In this document: positions 7,427-15,344 of the stretch, piece after piece | Position numbering within the stretch: position 1 is the first letter of the stretch | How the letters are laid out: each line of letters starts with the position of its first letter | Origin: an uncultured bacterium | GTDB lineage: Bacteria; Verrucomicrobiota; Kiritimatiellia; CAIKKV01; CAITUY01 | Assembly (NCBI GenBank): GCA_903895695.1 | Contig: CAITUY010000031.1 | Span: 1 to 64,000, forward strand | Length of the DNA: 64,000 nt | Reading direction: 5' to 3' | Notes under the pieces: generated by a model | Told to the model about the DNA's origin: nothing | The model's database searches: none | The model's input: only the letters and a program-made list of their open reading frames with translations | Made by a program: the position numbers and the translations under genes

Positions 7427-10400
7427 ATGATCCTAACAAAGAGTAGCGGACGGACGATGGTTCTTCGGCTGGTGGTAATGACATGCGCAATCATGGCGAT
7501 GTTGTCCGGCAACGTATCAGCGGACCTCGTATGGGGTGACTTCACCTATACGATCAACAGCGGGACTGCGACGATAACTGATTACACTGGTGCCGGCGGG
7601 GCAGTCACCATCCCGCCTTCCATACCCCCCGGTGGGGCGACGGTCACCAGCATCGGGTATCAGGCGTTCGATGGCTGCACCGCTCTGACCAGCGTGAGCA
7701 TCCCCAGTGGCGTGCTCACTATTGGGTCCTATGCGTTCGAGGCCTGTACCCACCTGACCGGTGTTACGATCCCCAGCAGCGTCACCAGCATCGGGAGTTC
7801 TGCATTTTCTGGCTGCATCAGCCTGGGTACCGTTACAATCTCCGACGGCGCCATGACCGGCATCGGTAGCGATGCGTTCTATGGTTGCACCCACCTGACC
7901 ACTGTCACGATCGGCAACGGTGTCACCAGCATCGGGGACCTCGCGTTCTATGGTTGCACCAGTCTGACCGTCGTCACTATCGGCAGCAGCGTGACCAGCA
8001 TCGGGTATGAGGCGTTCGATGGCTGCACGAACCTTAGGGGTGTATATTTTCAAGGTAACGCCCCCACGAGCATTGGTTCGTATGCGTTCTCCGGTGACAG
8101 TCATGCCACAATCTATTATTTGCCGTGGACCACGGGTTGGCCCCCGGTTCCTGGCCTTTGGGCTGGTTGCCCGACGGCCCTATGGACCGTATTTACTGTG
8201 AATGTCACGCCAAGCACAACGACATCCTATGGAACCCTTTTGGTGTTGAACCATGTGGATCGGACATTCACTGTCCAAAACGTCTCCACCTTTACCATTT
8301 CGGGCACTGCCAGCGTTTCGTCACCGTCACCCTTCAGCGTTCTGAGCGGAGGCAGTTACACGCTGGCTCCTCAAGCGTCCCAAATGGTGACGGTACGCTA
8401 CGCGCCGACGGTCGCTGGAAATGATATGGCTTATGTGACGTTCACCGGTGCTGGAAACCAAATCCGGCAAGTCACGGGTTCCGCCTATTCGGATCCGACG
8501 ACGATGACCGGTACGATTACTGGAAGGGTGACAAGGGTAAGCGACGGTTCACCTGTGAGTGGGGTTACCATTTCCGTCATTGGACCGGGTGCGGGCAATG
8601 GCAGGCAATCTCCTCAAGCGGTTACTGGGGTGAATGGTGGCTACTCAATGTCCGGACTACGTTCCAACGCACACTACAGTGTTACCGCGAATCCGCCCAC
8701 CCCGCTGCTCAATGTGGGCACAACGAATGAAGTGACTGTGGTTGTGGGACAAACGACGATTGTCAACATCGCGTTGTCAAGCATTACTCAGCCCCCGTCG
8801 CCAACGCCTCAGAATACGCCGGTCGTCCTTGTGCGTGGTTATGGGTCAGACACGGAATGGGCTGTCGAAGATAGCAATTCTTGGCACGAGATACACAGCG
8901 CACTAGTAGCGAGTGGATTCACTAATGTCTGGGATTGTAATCAGCCTGAAACTGGAATCCTTAACAGCCAAGGCACAATGGGTCATTTTATCAATGGCAC
9001 GTTGTCGATTGAAGCCAATGCCGCTTCATTGATTAGTTACGTCCAGCAAAAGGCTGAGAAATACAGAACCACGTTCACGTATTATCCGCCTCAGATTCAC
9101 ATTGTTGCCCACAGCATGGGGGGACTGTTTACGCGCGGTGCCTTGGGCAACTATGACCACATCCCCCTGGCGAACCCTTCTTTCACCTTGAAGGTCGGTA
9201 AGGTTGTCATGCTTGGGACTCCCAATTGCGGTTCAAAAGTGGCCGATTATGGTTTTCAGGTTGGAGGGGGTGGACTCCTCATGGACATACTTCACATGCA
9301 CTGGGCTTCAACAACCAATCTTCAGACATCCGAAATGACAGGTCACTACAACCCTAGTCATCCTTGGCCATCTGTGCCATTGTATTTATTCTCAGCGGGT
9401 AACAGTGCGTACGTAATCGGGAAAGGATTGTCTTGGAATGGTCAACCGGATCCGTGTCCTCTCGGGGGTGTGGCTATCGGCGATATGAATGTGTGGGATA
9501 ACGTTTGGGAGACTGATGAGCGGATCAACGATGGCCTCGTCACGAAACCGAGTGTCAACGGTACTTTCTGGGCTTGGGGATCACAATGGCCTTGGTTGCA
9601 TTCGGTAAAAAGCGTTAAGTTCAGTCCGGTGCAAACAAGTGGTGCGTGCAATACCCCCAACCCGGTGCAGAGCATAACTGATGCAGATTTAGGTAAGTCG
9701 CTTGACCACTTCTTCCTTATGAAGGATAGTGCCGTCGTTAGCTGGATAACCAATACCTTGCTGAACCCGGCTTCTACGCCCACCAGCATTCAAACGACGA
9801 CGCTGGCGGGAACAACTAGCGCCAAAACTTTGGTGGCAGCGGAAGCCACCCAGCAATCCACCCCGATGCAACCATTTGAATCGCTGGCCGGGACGGTGAC
9901 CAAAGGGGCCGTGCTTGCTCTGCCTGTGACCTCCGATGCCGGCACAACGCTGACCGTCCAATTGATGGCGAGTGATACGAACATCATCTTCCGGCTGAAC
10001 GACCCGTTCGGAACGCGGATTGACGCGAATACACCGCAGACGAATACGAGTGTACAGTACACGGCCAGCGTAATGGCGAGCAACCTGCTACAAGCAAACT
10101 TTACTATTGCTAATCCGACGGCCGGCATTTGGACGGCAGTCATCGATGCCAGCAACATCACCACGGCACAGGCAGCATATGACTTGATGGCCTTTGGTGA
10201 CTCCAATGTTGGATTGCTTCCGCAGACGATGAACCTCTTTGCGCCAGGACAGGATGCGGTTCTGTCGTGTGTGCTGGCCGATATCACCACGAACCCCTTC
10301 GTTGCCGTATCGAACGCATCCGTGACGTCAATAATCCGATTGCCAGATGGAACCACGAATAGCCTAGCGTTGTTTGACGACGGCTGGCACAACGATTGCG

Positions 10401-13400
10401 CACCCAATGATGGCGTTTACGCTGGGGTGCTGCCAAAGGTGCAACAGGTGGGAAGGTATTCGATTGCCTATCGAGCCTCTGGCACGACCGCACTAGGGCA
10501 ACCCCTACAGCGCGTGGCGACGGGGACATTCAGCGTTTCCTCCGGCAATGGCAGTGTACTGGGCGATCCGATCTATGCAACCGTGGATACCGATGGCGAC
10601 GGCATCGCCGACTTTATCGAAGTCAAATGCTGGGTGAACCCCACAGTTAGTGGCAACTACATTCTTGCCGGCGACTTGGTGGATGTCGGCGGTACGTGCA
10701 GGTTCTCGCAGTCAGCGGCATTCTGTGCGGATGGCACCGGGCCGATTATGGCGACGCTGATCTTTAGTCTCGCGGAAATCCGAGCGGCGAGCGCGCAAGG
10801 CACTTATCACATGGAGAATTTGCAGCTTTTCGAAGTCACCAGTACCGGCACGGCATGGCTTAACGCTTACCAAGGTTCGTCGGTCGTTAACATTCAAGCC
10901 GCCAAAGCCATCAACGTCAGTCCCTCGAATCTGGCGGCAAATGTATCGAGAACTGCGGGTCTGCTCTGGACCGATGGCGGCGGGGCCAGCAACTACGATG
11001 TGTACTTCGGAACAAATGCGGTGAGTCTGTCCTTCAAGACCAACCAGACGGGCACAACGTACGATCCGGGAACTCTGGCGTGCAACACGGCTTACTTCTG
11101 GCAGATCAATGCCAGGAACACCGCAGGGGTCACTACCGGCGATGTATGGACTTTTACCACGTTGGCACAATATTCGTTGACGGTGACGATGCCTGCTTAC
11201 GGCAAGGGGAATCCACCCGGGGGATCGCAATTGTATGATTATGGCACGAACATCACAGCATCCGTAACCAACTCTCCAATAGCAATGGGCGCGACGACCC
11301 AGTACGTATGTTCAGGCTGGACAGGAACGGGCAGTGTGCTGTCCAACCCAACAGGCGGGACGAATACCGGGGCCTTCAACTTGACGAACAATTCGGCGAT
11401 CATCTGGTTGTGGGCGACAAACTACTTGCTGACTGTGGCGACAAATGGAAATGGCAGCTTGAACACGCCGGGCGGCTGGTGGCCAAGGGGATCCAGCGCA
11501 CAGATTACGGCCACGCCCGCGGGCCATTCTCACTTAAGCGGCTGGAGTGGCCAGACCAACGGTTGCACGATTGCCGGCAACGTCATCACCGCGCCTATGA
11601 CCATGCCGCGGGTCATCACGGCCAACTTTACCGTCAATAAACCCCCGACCCTGTCAGTGACGCCTGGGAGCCTGGACTTCGGTTCGGTGCAGATCAACAC
11701 GGTAGCCAACTTGGCTTTCATGGTGCAGAACGTGGGTGATGAGGCCCTGACAGGCTGTGTGAGCGGACTCACGGCTCCGTTTGCCTTCCTGACGAGTCCG
11801 AATTACGCGCTTGCCGCCGGCGCGAGCACAAACTTGATCGTGTGCTTTGCACCCACTGCCGGCGGTATCACCAGCAACAGCGCGGTGTTTAATAGCAATG
11901 GCGGGGCGCTCACAAGGGCTGTTACAGGGACAGCCGGGTTGCTCAACCTGCTCTTGCCGGCTAATGGCGGTGTGCTGCAGTCGTTCAGTTCGCAGTACGA
12001 CGGCTCAACTTACGCGGCGGCCAAACTGACGGATGGGGCCGTTGGTACTTGGTGGTGCAGTGCCGCGAACCCCGGCCCGCAGAGTTTCGTGTACTCGTTC
12101 CTGAGCGGCCAAGTTGCGCGGCTGGGGCAGGTCGTGCTGTACGGAACCAGCGACGGCTATAGCAGCAAGACGTTCGATATTCAGGTGTCGTTGGACGGGA
12201 TCAACTATTATACGGCATTGACCAACGGCACGCTGGTAGCTGGGACGGCCGCGCAGCCATTTGATCTAGGCGGGGTGCTGGCCAAGCGCGTCAGACTCAC
12301 AATCAAGAGCGGCGTAGTGGCAACTTATTGGGAACTCAGCGAATTCCAGGCGTGGGGGTACTTCGTCGCGGTGGCGCCGCAGTGCACGATTCGGCGGCTG
12401 GGTACAAGTCCGACCAATGCGAGCACATTGGGGTTCGGGATCGATTTCACGGCACCTGTGACGGGGTTCACTCAGTCGGATATTAGTCTGGCGTCGGGTG
12501 GGACGGCGGCCGGGAACTTTGCCAACTTCGTGGGCAGCGGATCCTCCTACACGGTGCAGGTAGTGAACGTGACGGGAGACGGCACGCTCGGTATCAGCGT
12601 ACCGGCGGGCGTGTGCACGGATAGCGGAGGCCGGTCAAACGAGGCGGCCGCGGCCATGAGCTATGTGGTCGATCATACAGCGCCGGTGCCTGGCACGGCC
12701 AGCGTGCCAGCGACAGCGCAGGGCGTGCCGATCGCGGTGAGCTACGCGGGCGCCGGGGATAGCGGGAGCGGGTTGAAGAAAGTGGAACTGTGGTATCGCA
12801 AGGGAACCGGCGGCGCGTGGACGGATTCGGGGTTGACTCTGACTAACGGCAGCGACGCCTTCAGCTTCACGACTGTGACAGGCGACGACACGTACAGTTT
12901 TGACTTGGTGGCTGAGGATTGGGCGGGGAATCGTAGCGCACCGGCCAGCGGAAACGGCGACTGCGCGACGGTGTTCTCGACGCCCCCGGCCTCGGTGAAC
13001 CTGTTGTTGCCTGCTTATGGCGGTGTGTTGCAGTCGTTCAGTTCGCAGTACAGCGCCGGCTACGCGGCAGCCAATCTGGCCGACGGGAGCGTCGGAACCT
13101 TGTGGTGTAGCACCGTGAACCCCGGGCCGCAGAGCTTCGTGTATTCGTTCCAGAGCGGTCTAGTCGCCCGGTTGGGACAGGTTGTCTTGTATGGAACCAG
13201 CGACGGTTACAGCAGTAAGACGTTCGACATCCAGGTGTCTCTGGACGGGACCACGTACACGGTGGCAACTACCGGGACGCTGGTGGCGGGGACGGCCGCG
13301 CAGCCATTCGATTTGGGCGGGGTGCTGGCCAAACGCGTCAAACTCACGATCAAGAGCGGTGTGGTAACTTCGTATTGGGAACTGAGCGAGTTCCAGGCGT

Positions 13401-13645
13401 GGGGGTACTTGCTGGGTCTCCAGGCGCCGTTCCGAATAACGGGTCGCCAACTCCAGCCGTCGACGAATGCCTTCCGCATTTCTTGGGACTGCGCTACAGG
13501 AAGCATCTACCGGATCTGGTGGACCGACGACCTGAAGGCCGGTTGGCCGACCAATCAGACCCGTACGAACGCAGTAGGATGCTGGGACGATCCGGCCACC
13601 ATCCCGGGGCCCAGCCGTTACTACCGCGTCTCGGTCGAACCGTAA
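7427..13645 (+). CDS. giant secreted multidomain protein with lipase-like and discoidin domains
   Basis: A 2072-residue mosaic exported by an N-terminal signal peptide (cleavage near VSA-DL, residue about 35). In order: BspA-type leucine-rich repeats (about 70-240); a choice-of-anchor-D/ASH-like beta domain (about 255-355); a carboxypeptidase-regulatory-like domain (about 360-455); an alpha/beta-hydrolase lipase domain (about 460-770) with nucleophile Ser563 in AHSMGG, candidate Asp702 in NDGLV and His761 in LDHFF; a linker with DDGWHND and the calcium-type motif DTDGDGIAD; a fibronectin III-like domain (about 1160-1245); InlB-type repeats (about 1250-1400); a second choice-of-anchor-D domain; then two near-identical discoidin/F5-8 type C domains (about 1505-1645 and 1857-1995) separated by Ig-like domains. 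It ends in YYRVSVEP with no LPXTG or PEP-CTERM sorting signal. Probably a cell-surface or secreted esterase/lipase that binds glycans; substrate unknown. Confidence 0.85.
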   Translation: MILTKSSGRTMVLRLVVMTCAIMAMLSGNVSADLVWGDFTYTINSGTATITDYTGAGGAVTIPPSIPPGGATVTSIGYQAFDGCTALTSVSIPSGVLTIGSYAFEACTHLTGVTIPSSVTSIGSSAFSGCISLGTVTISDGAMTGIGSDAFYGCTHLTTVTIGNGVTSIGDLAFYGCTSLTVVTIGSSVTSIGYEAFDGCTNLRGVYFQGNAPTSIGSYAFSGDSHATIYYLPWTTGWPPVPGLWAGCPTALWTVFTVNVTPSTTTSYGTLLVLNHVDRTFTVQNVSTFTISGTASVSSPSPFSVLSGGSYTLAPQASQMVTVRYAPTVAGNDMAYVTFTGAGNQIRQVTGSAYSDPTTMTGTITGRVTRVSDGSPVSGVTISVIGPGAGNGRQSPQAVTGVNGGYSMSGLRSNAHYSVTANPPTPLLNVGTTNEVTVVVGQTTIVNIALSSITQPPSPTPQNTPVVLVRGYGSDTEWAVEDSNSWHEIHSALVASGFTNVWDCNQPETGILNSQGTMGHFINGTLSIEANAASLISYVQQKAEKYRTTFTYYPPQIHIVAHSMGGLFTRGALGNYDHIPLANPSFTLKVGKVVMLGTPNCGSKVADYGFQVGGGGLLMDILHMHWASTTNLQTSEMTGHYNPSHPWPSVPLYLFSAGNSAYVIGKGLSWNGQPDPCPLGGVAIGDMNVWDNVWETDERINDGLVTKPSVNGTFWAWGSQWPWLHSVKSVKFSPVQTSGACNTPNPVQSITDADLGKSLDHFFLMKDSAVVSWITNTLLNPASTPTSIQTTTLAGTTSAKTLVAAEATQQSTPMQPFESLAGTVTKGAVLALPVTSDAGTTLTVQLMASDTNIIFRLNDPFGTRIDANTPQTNTSVQYTASVMASNLLQANFTIANPTAGIWTAVIDASNITTAQAAYDLMAFGDSNVGLLPQTMNLFAPGQDAVLSCVLADITTNPFVAVSNASVTSIIRLPDGTTNSLALFDDGWHNDCAPNDGVYAGVLPKVQQVGRYSIAYRASGTTALGQPLQRVATGTFSVSSGNGSVLGDPIYATVDTDGDGIADFIEVKCWVNPTVSGNYILAGDLVDVGGTCRFSQSAAFCADGTGPIMATLIFSLAEIRAASAQGTYHMENLQLFEVTSTGTAWLNAYQGSSVVNIQAAKAINVSPSNLAANVSRTAGLLWTDGGGASNYDVYFGTNAVSLSFKTNQTGTTYDPGTLACNTAYFWQINARNTAGVTTGDVWTFTTLAQYSLTVTMPAYGKGNPPGGSQLYDYGTNITASVTNSPIAMGATTQYVCSGWTGTGSVLSNPTGGTNTGAFNLTNNSAIIWLWATNYLLTVATNGNGSLNTPGGWWPRGSSAQITATPAGHSHLSGWSGQTNGCTIAGNVITAPMTMPRVITANFTVNKPPTLSVTPGSLDFGSVQINTVANLAFMVQNVGDEALTGCVSGLTAPFAFLTSPNYALAAGASTNLIVCFAPTAGGITSNSAVFNSNGGALTRAVTGTAGLLNLLLPANGGVLQSFSSQYDGSTYAAAKLTDGAVGTWWCSAANPGPQSFVYSFLSGQVARLGQVVLYGTSDGYSSKTFDIQVSLDGINYYTALTNGTLVAGTAAQPFDLGGVLAKRVRLTIKSGVVATYWELSEFQAWGYFVAVAPQCTIRRLGTSPTNASTLGFGIDFTAPVTGFTQSDISLASGGTAAGNFANFVGSGSSYTVQVVNVTGDGTLGISVPAGVCTDSGGRSNEAAAAMSYVVDHTAPVPGTASVPATAQGVPIAVSYAGAGDSGSGLKKVELWYRKGTGGAWTDSGLTLTNGSDAFSFTTVTGDDTYSFDLVAEDWAGNRSAPASGNGDCATVFSTPPASVNLLLPAYGGVLQSFSSQYSAGYAAANLADGSVGTLWCSTVNPGPQSFVYSFQSGLVARLGQVVLYGTSDGYSSKTFDIQVSLDGTTYTVATTGTLVAGTAAQPFDLGGVLAKRVKLTIKSGVVTSYWELSEFQAWGYLLGLQAPFRITGRQLQPSTNAFRISWDCATGSIYRIWWTDDLKAGWPTNQTRTNAVGCWDDPATIPGPSRYYRVSVEP
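11945..12363 (+). repeat. direct repeat, discoidin-coding copy 1
   Basis: This coding segment is repeated at 12998-13410. The two copies share long identical tracts, for example around AGTCGTTCAGTTCGCAG, and most differences are synonymous or conservative. The pair indicates duplication of an F5/8 type C domain within one gene. Confidence 0.8.
12998..13410 (+). repeat. direct repeat, discoidin-coding copy 2
   Basis: Second copy of the 11945-12363 segment. Protein identity is very high in the second half (YGTSDGYSSKTFDIQVSLDG is common to both). The first half differs by short changes such as a deletion near the start of the domain. Confidence 0.8.
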
Positions 13646-13675
13646 GGAACGGATGACGCAGCAGAGACTGGAAGA

Positions 13676-13703
13676 GGCGCGGCAGGGATGCCGTCGCCCT
13701 ACC
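13676..13703. repeat. dispersed hairpin element, copy 2
   Basis: Matches 21-48 at 25 of 28 bases. It folds as GGCG-CGGCA pairing with TGCCG-t-CGCC around the loop GGGA. Two of the three differences from copy 1 fall in or next to the loop and one creates an extra A-T pair. It begins about 30 bases after the stop codon of the giant secreted protein. Confidence 0.5.
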
Positions 13704-13773
13704 CGTAAGCGTCATGCCGGAAGTCGTTGCAGATAAATGGGTTTCGGCCTTGATGGCTCCGAAACAAAACCCA

Positions 13774-13802
13774 TTGACACCACCGCAAACTCACAATATT
13801 CT
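13774..13802 (+). promoter_or_regulatory. promoter of the GbsR/MarR-type regulator gene
   Basis: TTGACA (13774-13779), exactly 17 bases, then TATTCT (13797-13802): the best vegetative promoter match in the window. Predicted start of transcription is near 13809, about 23 bases before the ATG. It sits in an AT-rich pocket and probably drives the regulator and possibly the glycan locus beyond it. Confidence 0.65.
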
Positions 13803-13804
13803 GT

Positions 13805-13826
13805 GCGTTAATAATTCTGTAAACGC
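13805..13826 (+). promoter_or_regulatory. possible operator (inverted repeat) at the regulator's transcription start
   Basis: GCGTT (13805-13809) and AACGC (13822-13826) form an interrupted palindrome with an AT-rich centre, placed over the predicted transcript start. MarR/GbsR dimers bind palindromes of about this size, so autoregulation is a reasonable inference. Confidence 0.35.
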
Positions 13827-13831
13827 TGGAA

Positions 13832-14329
13832 ATGAACGGTTCAAAACCCATAGACGAGGTCCGTCGGCGCCTGACCGAAGTGGGGGGGCGCACCGCGCAG
13901 GATTTGGGGTTGGGGCGGGTGGTCGGGCAGATTTTGGTCCACCTCTACCTGTCGCAGGCGGAGTGTTCGTTGGACGATATTGCCCGCGACCTGGGGCTGA
14001 GCAAAGCGGCGGTAAGCATTGCGGCGCGGCAACTCGAAAGCCTTGGCTTGCTGCGGCGTTCGTGGAAGCAGAGAGACCGCAAGTCTTACTACCGCACCGC
14101 CGACGACATTGCCACGGCGTTGCATCAGGGACTCCTGATGCTGATCCGCAACAAGATGGGCCTGCTGGCATCCGAGTTGCGCGAGGCCGAGACCCAACTC
14201 GGGCAGAACGGTCGCGACGCGGAATCGACGTTCGTGCTCAGCCGGGTCCGGCGCGCCCAGAAACTGCGCGATACGGCCATGGCGATTCTGGAGAATCCCA
14301 TGGTCAGGTTGTTGACGGGCGTAAAGTAG
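13832..14329 (+). CDS. GbsR/MarR-family transcriptional regulator
   Basis: A 165-residue cytoplasmic DNA-binding protein with a winged helix-turn-helix. Residues about 25-80 include VGQILVHLYL, then SLDDIARDLGLSKAAVSIAARQLESLGLL, and a wing with RKSYYRT. The length and the phrase order (regulator of transition/osmotic genes, GbsR-like) fit this branch better than classical MarR. The C-terminal half is a helical dimerisation region (KMGLLASELREAETQL). It is the first gene before the glycan export genes and has its own strong promoter and a palindrome at the start site. Control of the downstream locus is an inference. No strong Shine-Dalgarno sequence is seen; only GGA lies directly before the ATG. 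Confidence 0.8.
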   Translation: MNGSKPIDEVRRRLTEVGGRTAQDLGLGRVVGQILVHLYLSQAECSLDDIARDLGLSKAAVSIAARQLESLGLLRRSWKQRDRKSYYRTADDIATALHQGLLMLIRNKMGLLASELREAETQLGQNGRDAESTFVLSRVRRAQKLRDTAMAILENPMVRLLTGVK

Positions 14330-14365
14330 GAACCTGTCTGAGAACCGGCCTGCCTCCTCTTGGAG

Positions 14366-14486
14366 CGGCGCGGCTTCCCGCGCCGGCTCGTCGCGAGTGC
14401 TCCTCGCCACGAGCGGCCGGAGCCGGAAGCGGCTCCGCTCCGTGCGGCAGAGGCGCCGCATAAGTGACGGGCACGGAGTGTGCCCG
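14366..14486 (+). repeat. cluster of four perfect inverted repeats in the glycan-operon leader
   Basis: Four perfect hairpins lie in 121 bases between the regulator and the exporter gene. CGGCGCGG pairs with CCGCGCCG around loop CTTC (14366-14385). CGGAGCCG pairs with CGGCTCCG around loop GAAG (14418-14437). TGCGGC pairs with GCCGCA (14443-14460). CGGGCAC pairs with GTGCCCG around loop GGAGT (14468-14486). None has a following T run. They could act as an RNA leader structure, a Rho-independent-like block, or a cluster of REP-type palindromes. Confidence 0.55.
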
Positions 14487-14501
14487 GATCCGAACGTATT
14501 C

Positions 14502-15341
14502 ATGCACCGTACCCACATACGCGCGAATCAGCCCTGGTGGCGGATCAATTGGCGGGAAATCGTCGAATATCGCGATCTGCTCTGGATGTTGACGGTCAGG
14601 GATTTGACCGCCGTCTACAAGCAGACCATTCTGGGGCCGTTGTGGTTCATCATCCAACCCTTGAGCACCACCTTGGTCTTCACGGTCATCTTCGGGCAGG
14701 TCGCTCGAATATCCACCGATGGAATTCCGAAGATCGTGTTCTACATGAGCGGCACAGTCCTATGGAATTACTTCGCCGGCTGCATGACGCAGGGCGCGAG
14801 TTCGCTCACGGTAAACACCAACGTCCTGTCGAAAGTCTATTTCCCGCGGCTGATCATTCCGTTGTCCGGGGTTCTCAGCAATCTGGCCCACTTCACGCTG
14901 AACCTGGTCATGTTGCTTGGGTTCTATCTCTACTTCCTTATCTTCACCGCGTCATCCATGGCTCCCCGCTGGGAACTGGTCCTGTTCCCCCTGCTGGTCC
15001 TGCAGTGCGCGGCGATCGGGCTGGGCGTCGGGCTCTGGGTGGCGGCCCTGACGACGAAGTACCGCGACCTGCGCTTTGCCCTCACCTTTCTGACCCAGCT
15101 CGGGATGTATGCGACCCCCATCGTCTGGCCGGCCTCGCAGGTGGCGAGACCCGCCATGCGAATCCTGCTCTGGAGCAATCCGTTGTCGTTTGTCGTCGAG
15201 TGCGCCCGCTGGATGCTCGCCGGGACCGGCACGGTTACGCCCCTGGCCGCCATGGTCAGCGTCAGTGTGACGCTGATCCTGTTGGTCAGCGGGCTCCTGG
15301 TCTTCAACCGCGTGCAGCGCACGTTCGTGGACACCATCTAG
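14502..15341 (+). CDS. ABC-2 type polysaccharide exporter, permease (Wzm-like)
   Basis: A 279-residue inner-membrane protein with six hydrophobic segments and the ABC-2 export signature near the N-terminus (YRDLLWMLTVRDLTAVYKQTILG), as in Wzm/RfbD-type O-antigen and capsule exporters. It pairs with the ATPase three bases downstream. Together they would move a lipid-linked, completed polysaccharide across the inner membrane. The ATG at 14502 was chosen because conserved sequence begins just after it; upstream in-frame codons are Arg-rich and run through the hairpin cluster. The Shine-Dalgarno match is weak, so translation may depend on the leader structure. Confidence 0.88.
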   Translation: MHRTHIRANQPWWRINWREIVEYRDLLWMLTVRDLTAVYKQTILGPLWFIIQPLSTTLVFTVIFGQVARISTDGIPKIVFYMSGTVLWNYFAGCMTQGASSLTVNTNVLSKVYFPRLIIPLSGVLSNLAHFTLNLVMLLGFYLYFLIFTASSMAPRWELVLFPLLVLQCAAIGLGVGLWVAALTTKYRDLRFALTFLTQLGMYATPIVWPASQVARPAMRILLWSNPLSFVVECARWMLAGTGTVTPLAAMVSVSVTLILLVSGLLVFNRVQRTFVDTI

Positions 15342-15344
15342 CGT

